Assembly (NCBI RefSeq): GCF_017301635.1
Contig: NZ_CP071091.1
Coordinates: 3,608,001-3,672,000, forward strand
Length of the DNA: 64,000 nucleotides
Source: Myxococcus landrumus
GTDB lineage: Bacteria; Myxococcota; Myxococcia; Myxococcales; Myxococcaceae
Reading direction: 5' to 3'
The number at the start of each line of letters is the position of its first letter. The stretch's first letter is position 1. Both the position numbers and the translations under genes were made by a program. Below, in pieces: positions 17,611 through 26,082 of this stretch. The notes beneath the pieces were generated by a model. It was not told the DNA's origin. It searched no databases and saw only the letters and a program-made list of their open reading frames with translations.

Positions 17611-18452
17611 CCTTGTTTCGACACCCCAGAGACCGCATCCCTGTCCTCTTGTTCCTCATCGTGTTCGCGATGGACCTCACGGTCTTCTTCACGGCGCGAA
17701 GCTGGTGGTTCCCCATCCTGTGGCTGGGCCTGGGCATCATCCCCAAGGGGTGGATCAGCGCGTGGAACCACCACCACCAGCACGTGACGATGTTCCGCCA
17801 CGCGCTGCCCAACCGCCTCCTGGAAGTGGTGTTCGCGTTCCAGACGGGCGTGACGTCCCATGCGTGGTTCCTCCACCACGTGCTGGGCCACCACCGGAAC
17901 TACCTGGACCAGACGAAGGACGAGGCAGGCTGGAAGCGCCGGGACGGAAGCACCATGGGCGAGGTGGAGTTCTCCCTCTTCAACATGGTGGTGGCCTATC
18001 CGCGCGCCTTCCGCGTGGGCCTGGCGCACCCTCGGGTGCTGCGCATCTTCCTGGCGATGGGCGCGCTCCAGGTGGCGCTGCTTGCGGGCCTGTTCTGGCA
18101 CAACTGGTACAACGCGCTCTGGGTGTTCCTGCTCCCCATGGCGGTGTCGCTCTACGTCACCATCTGGGCCACGTACTTCCACCACGTGGACCTGGACACG
18201 ACGGAGCACGCGCGGGCCTCGTACAACATCCTTCACCGGGGCTACAACCTGATGACCGGCAACCTGGGCTACCACACCGCGCACCATGTGAAGCATGGGC
18301 TGCACTGGTCCCAGCTCCCGGAGCTGCACGCGCAGCTCTCCAAGGACATCCCCGCCACGCACTACCGCATGCCGGGCATTCCGTTCGTGTGGTCCACCCC
18401 GGAGGCGAAAATCGAGCCGGGGGAGACGCAGCTCGGAGCCGCCGCGCCGTAG
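17607..18452 (+). CDS. Membrane fatty acid desaturase/hydroxylase-type di-iron protein
   Basis: The 281-residue protein has about four membrane helices and three histidine clusters in the order seen in membrane di-iron desaturases: HHHQH at residues 55-59, HHVLGHH at 90-96, and HTAHH at 223-227, with an additional FHH at 191-193. Such enzymes introduce double bonds or hydroxyl groups into acyl chains using O2 and an electron donor. Its ATG overlaps the P450 stop (ATGA), so it is translationally coupled to the lipoxygenase-P450 operon. It may supply unsaturated substrate or modify the oxylipin product. Confidence 0.85.
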   Translation: MTLFRHPRDRIPVLLFLIVFAMDLTVFFTARSWWFPILWLGLGIIPKGWISAWNHHHQHVTMFRHALPNRLLEVVFAFQTGVTSHAWFLHHVLGHHRNYLDQTKDEAGWKRRDGSTMGEVEFSLFNMVVAYPRAFRVGLAHPRVLRIFLAMGALQVALLAGLFWHNWYNALWVFLLPMAVSLYVTIWATYFHHVDLDTTEHARASYNILHRGYNLMTGNLGYHTAHHVKHGLHWSQLPELHAQLSKDIPATHYRMPGIPFVWSTPEAKIEPGETQLGAAAP

Positions 18453-18462
18453 CGGGAGGGAG

Positions 18463-19683
18463 TCACTCCAGCAGTCGCAAGTCGATGGCCTGGGCCATGC
18501 GCTCGTAGCCCAGGTCATTGGGGTGCAGGCCGTCCACGGTCAACGACGCGAGCATGGCATCGGGGTGGGCGGGGTCTCTCACCGCCGCCTCGAAGTCCAC
18601 CACCGCGTCGAAGGCGCCCGAGGTTCGAATCCAGGCGTTCACGGCTTCGCGCAGGGCCTCGTGCTCCGGGGTGAAGTAGGCATGGCCGGCCATGGGCGTC
18701 AGCGTGCCGCCATACACCTTCAGGCCCTTGTCCCGAGCGCGTTGGATGAGCTGCCGGTAGCCGTCGATGATGCGCGCGGCCTCCATGCCCCCAGGTGGCG
18801 CCTGGCCGATGTCGTTGATGCCCTCCAGGAGGATGACGGCCTTGACGCCGCGCTGGGCGAGCACGTCGCGCTCGAAGCGGTGGAGCCCTCGGGGGCCGTA
18901 GCCATCGCTCAAGAGGCGATTGCCTCCGAGCCCCGCGTTGAGGACGCCCACGGGCTTGCCACCTCGCACGGAGAGACGATGGAACAGCCGCGCCGGCCAT
19001 GAGCTCTCCGTGTCCACGGTGCTGCCCGCGCCATCGGTGATGGAGTCGCCGAACGCCACGACGAGTGACGCGTCCGGAGCTGCGTCCACATGCACGGCGG
19101 CGAGGAAGTAGAGGCTTCGCGTCGTGAGCGCGGGCACGAAGGTCCGCGCAGCGGTCTGGTTGCCGGTCGCGGAGACAGCGGTCGTCCGAGCGCCGTGCAG
19201 GTGCCAGGACGGCGCACCCGAGCGCTCCAGGAAGAAGAGGGAGACGGCGACATCGCGTCGGCCATCGACGGCGAGAGCCACGGGCTCACTGGTGGCCGTC
19301 CGCCCAGGCGGGATGATGACGAACGAGGCCCCGCTGAAGCGGACCGCCCGGTCCGTCGAGGGGTCGATGACGTTGCCAGTGACACGCAGGGCGACGCGCA
19401 CCGCCTCCACGCGAAGGGGCTCCGTGCCGTACTGGTTGCTGAGCACCAGTCGCAGCCGGGGCCCCGCGAGCGTGGGGCGCACGAACATGCGCACCGTCTG
19501 GTTCTTGAAGCTCGGCCCCGCGAGCTCTCCGGGCTCCAGGCCCGAGGCGGACGGGTGCATCGGCGCGGTGAAGGCTGGCAGCCAGTTCGAGGTCGGGGCC
19601 GCCACACTCTCGGAGGCACAGCCCCACCCCACCACCAAGGCAAGTCCCACGAGGACCCACCCACGCCCGCGCGCTTGCACCAT
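18463..19683 (-). CDS. SGNH/GDSL-family hydrolase lipoprotein
   Basis: The 406-residue protein has a lipoprotein signal (GWVLVGLALVVGWGC) and the SGNH blocks: GDSITDG with nucleophile S214, GLGGN, EGINDIG, and DGLHPND with D384 and H387. An N-terminal beta-sandwich of about 180 residues precedes the catalytic domain, as in exported GDSL esterases acting on polysaccharides or lipids. GGGAGG four bases before the ATG at 19683 fixes the start. It is convergent with the desaturase gene, only 10 bases apart. The substrate is unknown. Confidence 0.88.
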   Translation of the reverse strand: MVQARGRGWVLVGLALVVGWGCASESVAAPTSNWLPAFTAPMHPSASGLEPGELAGPSFKNQTVRMFVRPTLAGPRLRLVLSNQYGTEPLRVEAVRVALRVTGNVIDPSTDRAVRFSGASFVIIPPGRTATSEPVALAVDGRRDVAVSLFFLERSGAPSWHLHGARTTAVSATGNQTAARTFVPALTTRSLYFLAAVHVDAAPDASLVVAFGDSITDGAGSTVDTESSWPARLFHRLSVRGGKPVGVLNAGLGGNRLLSDGYGPRGLHRFERDVLAQRGVKAVILLEGINDIGQAPPGGMEAARIIDGYRQLIQRARDKGLKVYGGTLTPMAGHAYFTPEHEALREAVNAWIRTSGAFDAVVDFEAAVRDPAHPDAMLASLTVDGLHPNDLGYERMAQAIDLRLLE

Positions 19684-19855
19684 GCGACCTCCCGAGGAGA
19701 CAGCTCCCCTGCGAATCGCATCACGCGTCCACCAGGTGGCCGCCATCCCCGAGTGCCAGACACGACCTCGTTCACCTGGGCACTGTCCGCGCGGAGACAA
19801 CACCCGCTCGCGGCTGCTCCGTCATGAACACGCGGAGGGACGGGCGCGACTCGCG

Positions 19856-21946
19856 TCACGTCACCGTGAGCTTCTCCACCGCGCCGTGGAGGATTTCGAG
19901 CTGGCGCGGCACCCGTTCCACCAGCTTCCCCGACACGGGGTCATTGGCGATGCGGCGCAAGGGCAGGTCTGGCATGGGCGGAGGTGACTTGCCCTCCCGC
20001 AGCGAATCCGCGAGCACATCCAATGTCCCGCTCGCATTGCTCGCCACCACGTCGAGCACCTCCGAGGAGGGAGTGACGGACTTCTGCTCCCCCAGCGCCG
20101 TCACCGACGCGGCCAGGCGACGCGAGTACGTGAGCAGCGCCATCGCGGGCTCCAGCCGGTACGCGGGGCCCCGGTACTCCGCCATGAGCCGCTCGAAGGA
20201 CGCCTCCGCGTCGATCATCGCCAACCCCAGCGCTCGCCGCGCCGCACCCACCCGAGGCTCTCGGATGTCCTGGCTCGCCGCCACCTGCCGGAAGTAGTGC
20301 CCATCCGCGCGCAACACTGTCGCGACGGCGTCTGGAAACCTGCGGCGCTCCGGATAGGGCCATAGCAACCACACGCCCGCGAGCGCGAGCACACACGCCA
20401 CCAACACGCCCAGCGCCCGGTTCTCCGCGACGGACCAATCCCCCGCGCTCAACGTCGCCAGCAGCAGGAAGTCCGGCGTGAGGAGAATCTGGAACGCGCC
20501 GAAGTTGAGCGGCAGCAGCGACACGGATATCGCCGTCAGCACGCCAATCACCAGAATCAACACCCAGGGCGACCCCACCCCCGTCGCAATCACCGCCGCG
20601 AGCGTGCCCCCCAACAGCGTCCCCGTGACGCGCTGGAGCGCCCGCTCCTCCGTGTTCGCCGAGTACGGCTGGAGGATACCGATGGCCGAGAGCACCACCC
20701 AGTACGCCTCCCCCAACCCCATCACCCGCGTGAGCACCAACGCGATGGAGGCAATGGTCCCCGCCCGCAGCGCATGGCGCAGCACGACGGACCGTGAGTT
20801 CAGGTTCGCCCACAGCGGCTGCAACAGCGGCCTGCGCTCGCCCACCAGCAGCAGCGACTCGGGGTCGCGCAAGGACACCGGGTCCCCACGCCGCATGGCC
20901 ATCGCGGCCCGCTGCGCCGCCGACGTGTGGCTTCGCAGCCGGGTGAGCAACTCCGTCACCGAGACCGGCACCACCCGCAGCCACTTCCCACGCTGCCCCA
21001 GCTCCTCGCGATTGGTGGGATAGCGAGGCCAGTAGACCGCCACCGTGTCCGGCGCGATGGCCACCGCCGCCACCCGATGGGCAATCGCCACATACCAATC
21101 ACACACCCGAGCGACTTCCTCCCGGACCGCCCGCAACCGCCGCTCGGGACTGGCGACCTCCATGGACTGCGCCAGCGCGAACAACACGCCCAGCAACTGC
21201 TCGCTCAACTCCAGCAGCACGAGCAGGTGCTCCCCGCGCTGCGACTCATCGGAGCGCCCCACCCGCGTGGCGGCCAGCGTCTCGCGCGCCCGCTCTATCT
21301 TCAGCCGCACGGGCATGTGCCGGGTCGTCGCCGCGGCCCAGACCTCCGCTGGAGCCCCCTCACGCGACAGCGTCGCCAGGTCCCGAGCCCCCTCCGCGAG
21401 CGACGTGTACACATACGCGATGGCCCGGCGGGATGGCCGGTAGGGATGCACCGGCCAGAGCACCAGCGACTGCAACATCGCCCAGCCGCCCCCCAACAGG
21501 AGCGCGCCCCCGCGCGTCAGCGCCGCGTCCACGCCCACCGCATGCGCACCCAACGAGGCCACGAAAATCACCGCGAGCTTCTCGCCGATGGAGCCCGCCG
21601 TATCGCCATAGGAGCGCACGAAGGACATCGCGAAGACGCCCACCAACAGCAGCGCGGCGTCCCACCACAGCCGCCCTCCCGCCAGCGCGGCGCCAGCTCC
21701 CACGAGTGCTCCCAGCACCGTCACCGCGCCCATCACCCGGGCGCGCCCGCGATACGCCCCACCCGGGTTCGCCAGCGTCACGAGCAGGCCAGTGAGCCCC
21801 GTCCACCCCGCGTCCTTGAAGCCCATCAGCGTGGCGAATGAGTACGGGATGGTGACGGCCAGCGCGGCGCGGACCCCCGACGCCCACGCGGGACTCCCAG
21901 GCTGGAGCTGGAAGAACCTCCGGATGTGGCGCCACAGACGGTGCAT
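19856..21946 (-). CDS. FUSC-family inner-membrane protein (YccS/aromatic acid exporter-like)
   Basis: The 696-residue protein shows the FUSC layout: two hydrophobic blocks (about residues 25-170 and 370-520), each followed by a soluble helical domain. The first block contains FATLMGFKDAGWTGLTGLLV and the second VVLSAIGILQPYSANTEERALQRVTG, with the family pattern xxTEERxxxRxxG. Members include the AaeB efflux pump for aromatic acids and YccS; the substrate here is unknown. It is a single gene with no obvious membrane-fusion partner nearby. Confidence 0.85.
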   Translation of the reverse strand: MHRLWRHIRRFFQLQPGSPAWASGVRAALAVTIPYSFATLMGFKDAGWTGLTGLLVTLANPGGAYRGRARVMGAVTVLGALVGAGAALAGGRLWWDAALLLVGVFAMSFVRSYGDTAGSIGEKLAVIFVASLGAHAVGVDAALTRGGALLLGGGWAMLQSLVLWPVHPYRPSRRAIAYVYTSLAEGARDLATLSREGAPAEVWAAATTRHMPVRLKIERARETLAATRVGRSDESQRGEHLLVLLELSEQLLGVLFALAQSMEVASPERRLRAVREEVARVCDWYVAIAHRVAAVAIAPDTVAVYWPRYPTNREELGQRGKWLRVVPVSVTELLTRLRSHTSAAQRAAMAMRRGDPVSLRDPESLLLVGERRPLLQPLWANLNSRSVVLRHALRAGTIASIALVLTRVMGLGEAYWVVLSAIGILQPYSANTEERALQRVTGTLLGGTLAAVIATGVGSPWVLILVIGVLTAISVSLLPLNFGAFQILLTPDFLLLATLSAGDWSVAENRALGVLVACVLALAGVWLLWPYPERRRFPDAVATVLRADGHYFRQVAASQDIREPRVGAARRALGLAMIDAEASFERLMAEYRGPAYRLEPAMALLTYSRRLAASVTALGEQKSVTPSSEVLDVVASNASGTLDVLADSLREGKSPPPMPDLPLRRIANDPVSGKLVERVPRQLEILHGAVEKLTVT

Positions 21947-22090
21947 CCCGACCAGCCTCCCGTGTCAGCGTGAATGTCCTCATGTGGCCATGACGCGATG
22001 CGCCCGGAAGCTCCATGAGCTCGACCGGGCGACCGGAGGACGACACGGACAGAAGGCGCACGCCCCTCCCCCTGGCGCGCGAGGACGGGC

Positions 22091-23410
22091 TCAGTAGCCC
22101 ACGTGCAGCCGGCCGGGCGGGAGCGCCTTCTCCAGACGCCGGACCTCCGCGTCGGGAATCGAGTCCAGCCCCAGCTTGAACTGCTTGAGGCGCGCGAGCG
22201 GCGACAAGTCCTCCGGCAGCGCCTTCAATCCCCCCTGGAAGAAGCCCGAGTGCGTGAGCTTCGGCATCCGGCCGATGCCCGCCACCAGCGCCTGGACCTT
22301 CTTGGGCTTCAGCGCGTTGACGCGCCACCACCAGAGCTTCTTGAGCTTCGGCAGGCGCGTCAGCACCTCGGGGAAGGTCTCCATCCCGAGGGCATCGAGG
22401 TACAGCTCCTCCAACGCCCCCAGCTCACCGAACGCGTCCGGAAGCCGCGCCAGGTGGTTGCAGTAGCGCAGGCTCAGCATCTTGAGCGCGGGCAGCCGGC
22501 ACAGCGCGTCGGGCAGCGACTTCAACGGCAGGCTCTCCAGGTTGAGCGTGCGAAGCGAGCGCAGCTCCCCGATGCGCGGTGAGAGCTCCTCGATGGGGTT
22601 CGAGTCGAGCGTCAGTCCCTCCAGCCCCGTGAGCGAGAACACCGCCTCGGGCACGGCCTTCAGCTTCTTGAGCGAGAGCCCCAGCCGAGGAGCCTTCCCA
22701 CCCTGGCCCAGCTTCTCCCTCGCCGCCGCGATGGCCTTCTCCACGGGGCTCAGCCGGACATCCGCCAGCACGGGCTTTCCCGCGCGCAGCATCGCCACCA
22801 GCCCCTGCCTGTCCACCGTCGAGTCCGTGACGCCGTCCTCGTCCTCCTCCTCGGCCGTCCACGCCCCTTTCAGCAAGGCCTCGTGAGGCTCCAGCTTCTG
22901 ACGAGGCTTCCCTGAAGCGGCGAGGTTGTTCCCCACCAAGACCTCCACGTCGAGCGGGCCCATCACCTGGATGTGATGGTACGCCTCCACGAGCGCCCGG
23001 GCCTTCAGCCCACCGCCGACGCAGAAGACGTCATCCCCCGACGAGTCGCCGACGAGCAGCCCTCGAATCGAGACCTTCCCCGCGACGAAGATGGCGGAGA
23101 ACGTCGCGAGGTTCTCCACCTCCAGGTCCCCGAGCACCACCAGCAGCGTGTGGTCCGCCTGATGACCATCCTCCAGGAGCCCCTCCAACCGGACGCTCCC
23201 GGAGACCACCAGGGGCTTGGGGCCGACCCCCAGCGAGTCGGCCACCACGTCCCCCTCATGCAGGAGGACCTCGCCCTGGGAGACTCCCTTCCACCACGCC
23301 TTGAGCCGCTCACACCACGCGGGGGGCCCGGCCTCTTCCACCCGAGCCCAGACCTCCCGCGCGGACACCTCCCGACCCCAGCTCGCCGCCTCTGCCTTCT
23401 TCACCGCCAT
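22091..23410 (-). CDS. Beta-helix plus leucine-rich-repeat protein
   Basis: The 439-residue protein has two parts. Residues about 45-190 form short beta-strand repeats of the type seen in bactofilin-like and other right-handed beta-helices (LVVSGSVRLEGLL, LLVVLGDLEVENLATFSA, IFVAGKVSIRGLLVG). Residues about 240-420 are leucine-rich repeats (LTGLEGLTLDSNPIEELSPR, LRSLRTLNLESLPLKSLPDA) of the Shoc2-like kind. No signal peptide is seen, so it is probably cytosolic, with a protein-binding or scaffold role. A second protein with the same beta-helix style lies at 34487-35242. An ATG 48 bases upstream is possible; I chose MAVKKAEAA. Confidence 0.78.
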   Translation of the reverse strand: MAVKKAEAASWGREVSAREVWARVEEAGPPAWCERLKAWWKGVSQGEVLLHEGDVVADSLGVGPKPLVVSGSVRLEGLLEDGHQADHTLLVVLGDLEVENLATFSAIFVAGKVSIRGLLVGDSSGDDVFCVGGGLKARALVEAYHHIQVMGPLDVEVLVGNNLAASGKPRQKLEPHEALLKGAWTAEEEDEDGVTDSTVDRQGLVAMLRAGKPVLADVRLSPVEKAIAAAREKLGQGGKAPRLGLSLKKLKAVPEAVFSLTGLEGLTLDSNPIEELSPRIGELRSLRTLNLESLPLKSLPDALCRLPALKMLSLRYCNHLARLPDAFGELGALEELYLDALGMETFPEVLTRLPKLKKLWWWRVNALKPKKVQALVAGIGRMPKLTHSGFFQGGLKALPEDLSPLARLKQFKLGLDSIPDAEVRRLEKALPPGRLHVGY

Positions 23411-23470
23411 GCGCCTGAAGTTCCCATCTCTCGGTGGAAGCCTCGGAGGATAGCGCATGGCCGGTGGCCG

Positions 23471-25066
23471 TCACCCAGGCCGCACGACGCCGTCGTAGAC
23501 ACCGAACCCACCCGGGATGAAGAAGTCCTTCCCAGGCTCCAGCCCGAAGGCATTCAGCACGGTCGCCGCGATGTCCTGCGAGCGAGGCGCGCGGGTGGCG
23601 CGCTCGCCGCCCTCTTCCAGCAGCGTCACGGGCAGGCCCATGGGCGAGCCGTCCACCCGCTCATCGTAGCCACCAATCATCTGGTTGCCCTGGATGCCCC
23701 CGCCCACCAGGATGGCGCAGGTCGCCGGGTGGTGGTCGCTGCCGCGCTTGGGGAACGTCCGCCCGAAGTCGCTGTAGACATACACCAGTGTCTCATCCAG
23801 CAGCGTGCGGGACGGGTCCGACTTGCTGGGCGTCAGGCTCATCTCCAGGCAGATGCGTCCCACCGACTCCATCGCGATGCGCATGTAGTTGGTGTGCATC
23901 ATCACGCCCGTCGCGCTGTGCGTGTCGAAGGAGGCGTTGCTGATGCTCGTCGCGCGCATGTTGACCGACGTCACCAGGTCCGACTTCAACAACTGGAGCG
24001 CGAAGCCATACGGCCCCATGGACGCCGACGAACCGCACGAGTCCGCCAGACCGATGCAGGCATTCCAGTCCACCGGATAGTCCGCGTCATTCTTGAGGTA
24101 CTCCCACTGCGGCGTGGTGCCGAGCACGCTGAGGATGTCGCGCCGGATGGTCCGGCTGGCCCCTTTGTACGTGTCGTAGAGCTGCTCCATCATGTCGTCG
24201 GAGCCCGCGCTGGAGATGCCGCGCTCCTTGCGCACCGCCTCGAGCAGCGCCGCGTCCACCGCGGTGGAAGGCACCGTCCCGGGCAACGACGCGCCGTCAT
24301 AGGCCAGGTCGGGAATCTCCTGGCGCGTGCGCAGCCCCTTCCAGGTGCTCTCGCGCTTGTCCGACAGCGTCGGCTCCACGGACGCCGCGGAAGCGAGGAC
24401 CGTGGGGTTCGCCACCGTCGGCAGGCCCAGCGCGCGCGGCAGCGGCCCGCCCAGGTTGACGCTGGGGATGGGCCGGTCCGGGAAGCGCTTGTACATCGCG
24501 TTGGCGATGACGCCGTGCACCGCGGGGGCGCGGAACGTCGCTCCCGCGACGCCGGACATGCTCGCGATGATGCCGCTCTGGTGCGCGGCCGTGCCCTGGT
24601 CCGCGCCCACGAGCAGCGCCGTCTTCTCGTAGAGCTTGTACTTGGGATTCGCCCACGCGTAGCCATAGGGCCGGTAGCGATGCTGGCCCTGGGAGAGCGG
24701 GTGGATGCCGCTGGTGTCCTTGGGGTTGTCCCAGTTCCAGGCCACCGGCCCGCGCAGCTTGCGCACCACGCCGGGCGCATCCAGGTCCACCGGTGAGCGG
24801 TCGTAGTTCTCCACCTGCTCGGGCACGAAGCCCCAGGGCAGATAGCCGCCCGTGGGCAGCGGGATGTACTTGTTGATGCCCGCCCGGGTCATCGGCGAGA
24901 AGTAGGTCTCCCAGTGGAGGCCTCCGTCCAACCAGATGGCGAGCAGCTTCGTGGGCCTGTGGCGCCCCACCTGAGCGGACGCCGCGGGGAACCCATACCG
25001 AGCCAGGAGCCCCACCTGTGCGGCCCCCAGGGCCGCCTGAAAGAGATTGCGTCGTGAGAGCTTCAT
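23471..25066 (-). CDS. Exported DUF1501 protein (Tat signal)
   Basis: The 531-residue protein begins MKLSRRNLFQAALGAAQVG, a twin-arginine signal, and contains VYVYSDFGRTFPKRGSDHH, the conserved late motif of DUF1501 proteins, which share the sulfatase/alkaline phosphatase fold. It should fold in the cytoplasm and be exported through Tat. It is the last gene of a three-gene operon: a 636-residue lipoprotein, a CxxCH lipoprotein, then this gene, with gaps of 1 and 7 bases. Planctomycetes and myxobacteria carry similar DUF1501 partnerships. The biochemical role is unknown. Confidence 0.83.
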   Translation of the reverse strand: MKLSRRNLFQAALGAAQVGLLARYGFPAASAQVGRHRPTKLLAIWLDGGLHWETYFSPMTRAGINKYIPLPTGGYLPWGFVPEQVENYDRSPVDLDAPGVVRKLRGPVAWNWDNPKDTSGIHPLSQGQHRYRPYGYAWANPKYKLYEKTALLVGADQGTAAHQSGIIASMSGVAGATFRAPAVHGVIANAMYKRFPDRPIPSVNLGGPLPRALGLPTVANPTVLASAASVEPTLSDKRESTWKGLRTRQEIPDLAYDGASLPGTVPSTAVDAALLEAVRKERGISSAGSDDMMEQLYDTYKGASRTIRRDILSVLGTTPQWEYLKNDADYPVDWNACIGLADSCGSSASMGPYGFALQLLKSDLVTSVNMRATSISNASFDTHSATGVMMHTNYMRIAMESVGRICLEMSLTPSKSDPSRTLLDETLVYVYSDFGRTFPKRGSDHHPATCAILVGGGIQGNQMIGGYDERVDGSPMGLPVTLLEEGGERATRAPRSQDIAATVLNAFGLEPGKDFFIPGGFGVYDGVVRPG

Positions 25067-25073
25067 GGCGGCC

Positions 25074-26081
25074 TCAGTAGAAAATCCAGCGCGGGTGACG
25101 AATGAAGTAGGAGCAGGTGCCCACGTACGCGGGCTCGGTATCGGTGGGCGTCGACAGCGGCACGAAGACCTTCGTGTAGAGGTCCTCCACCTGCGCGTCG
25201 GTGAAGCGCTCGCCCAGGAAGTGCAACGACCAGCGCCGCAGCGTCGCCTTCACGTCCACGGGGTTCGCGGTGCGCGCGGTCCCCGTGGGGAACAGCGCCG
25301 TGTTGCCCGCCTTCCCCAGCGCGCGGCGGCACCACCGCTGGGAGACCTGCGTGAGCGTCAGCGCGAAGGTGGGCGAGGCCGTGCGGTCCTCGGAGATCTG
25401 CCGCACCGTGGAGCCCCCCCCCAGCCCGTGGTAGCGCTCCTCCGTCCCCTTCTGTCGGGGCATGGGCAGCGCGTCCGGGCTCAGCAGCGGCAGGTGGTCC
25501 CCGTCGCGCATCTCCGCCATGGGGATGTTGTGCTCCAGGCCCACGATGTAGAAGTCCTCGTGCACCAGGCCCAGCTGTTGGTAGAGGGCCCGCTGCATCT
25601 GGTTGGCGCTCATGCGGGTGATGCGAGGCGCGTCCACGTTCGGCTCCGCGCCGCGCTGCTGGGTGCCCAGCTCCTGGACCCAGGTGCGGACGGTCTCCAT
25701 CGTCAGCTTCGCCGTGCCGTCCGTGACGAGCTGCGCGTAGGACTTCTGGCCAATGGGCATCTGCTTGAAGGCGCCCGTGCCCTTGCCCTCGAGCAGGCGG
25801 ACCAGCTCGCTCTCATCGGGCTTGCCCGCCTTCACCATCCGGGTGTCGGCGACAATCAGGCCCTGGAACGCATCGAGGGACGCGAAGTACCCCCGATTGC
25901 CCTGGACGTGGCAGCCCTCGCAGTGCGGCTTGAGGCCCTCGTAGACGCGCTTGGTCTCCGCGCCAGGAGGAGGAACACAGGAGGACTGCTGCGACTGGCT
26001 CGCCAGCGAGGCGGGCGCGCCGTCCTGCTGGCCACACGCCAGGGACACGGCCGCGAGAACCACGAATCCGAAGCGGCGCAT
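25074..26081 (-). CDS. CxxCH lipoprotein, middle gene of the DUF1501 operon
   Basis: The 335-residue protein has a lipoprotein signal (RRFGFVVLAAVSLACG) and one heme-c-like motif, CEGCH, near residue 55 in the context LKPHCEGCHVQGNRGYF, resembling the single cytochrome-like site of planctomycete-type C domains. The rest shows no recognisable catalytic motif. It probably sits in the periplasm or outer membrane and may carry heme. Start at 26081 is one base past the upstream stop; an in-frame start 72 bases upstream would lie inside the upstream gene. It is tightly coupled to both neighbours. Confidence 0.75.
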   Translation of the reverse strand: MRRFGFVVLAAVSLACGQQDGAPASLASQSQQSSCVPPPGAETKRVYEGLKPHCEGCHVQGNRGYFASLDAFQGLIVADTRMVKAGKPDESELVRLLEGKGTGAFKQMPIGQKSYAQLVTDGTAKLTMETVRTWVQELGTQQRGAEPNVDAPRITRMSANQMQRALYQQLGLVHEDFYIVGLEHNIPMAEMRDGDHLPLLSPDALPMPRQKGTEERYHGLGGGSTVRQISEDRTASPTFALTLTQVSQRWCRRALGKAGNTALFPTGTARTANPVDVKATLRRWSLHFLGERFTDAQVEDLYTKVFVPLSTPTDTEPAYVGTCSYFIRHPRWIFY

Positions 26082-26082
26082 G

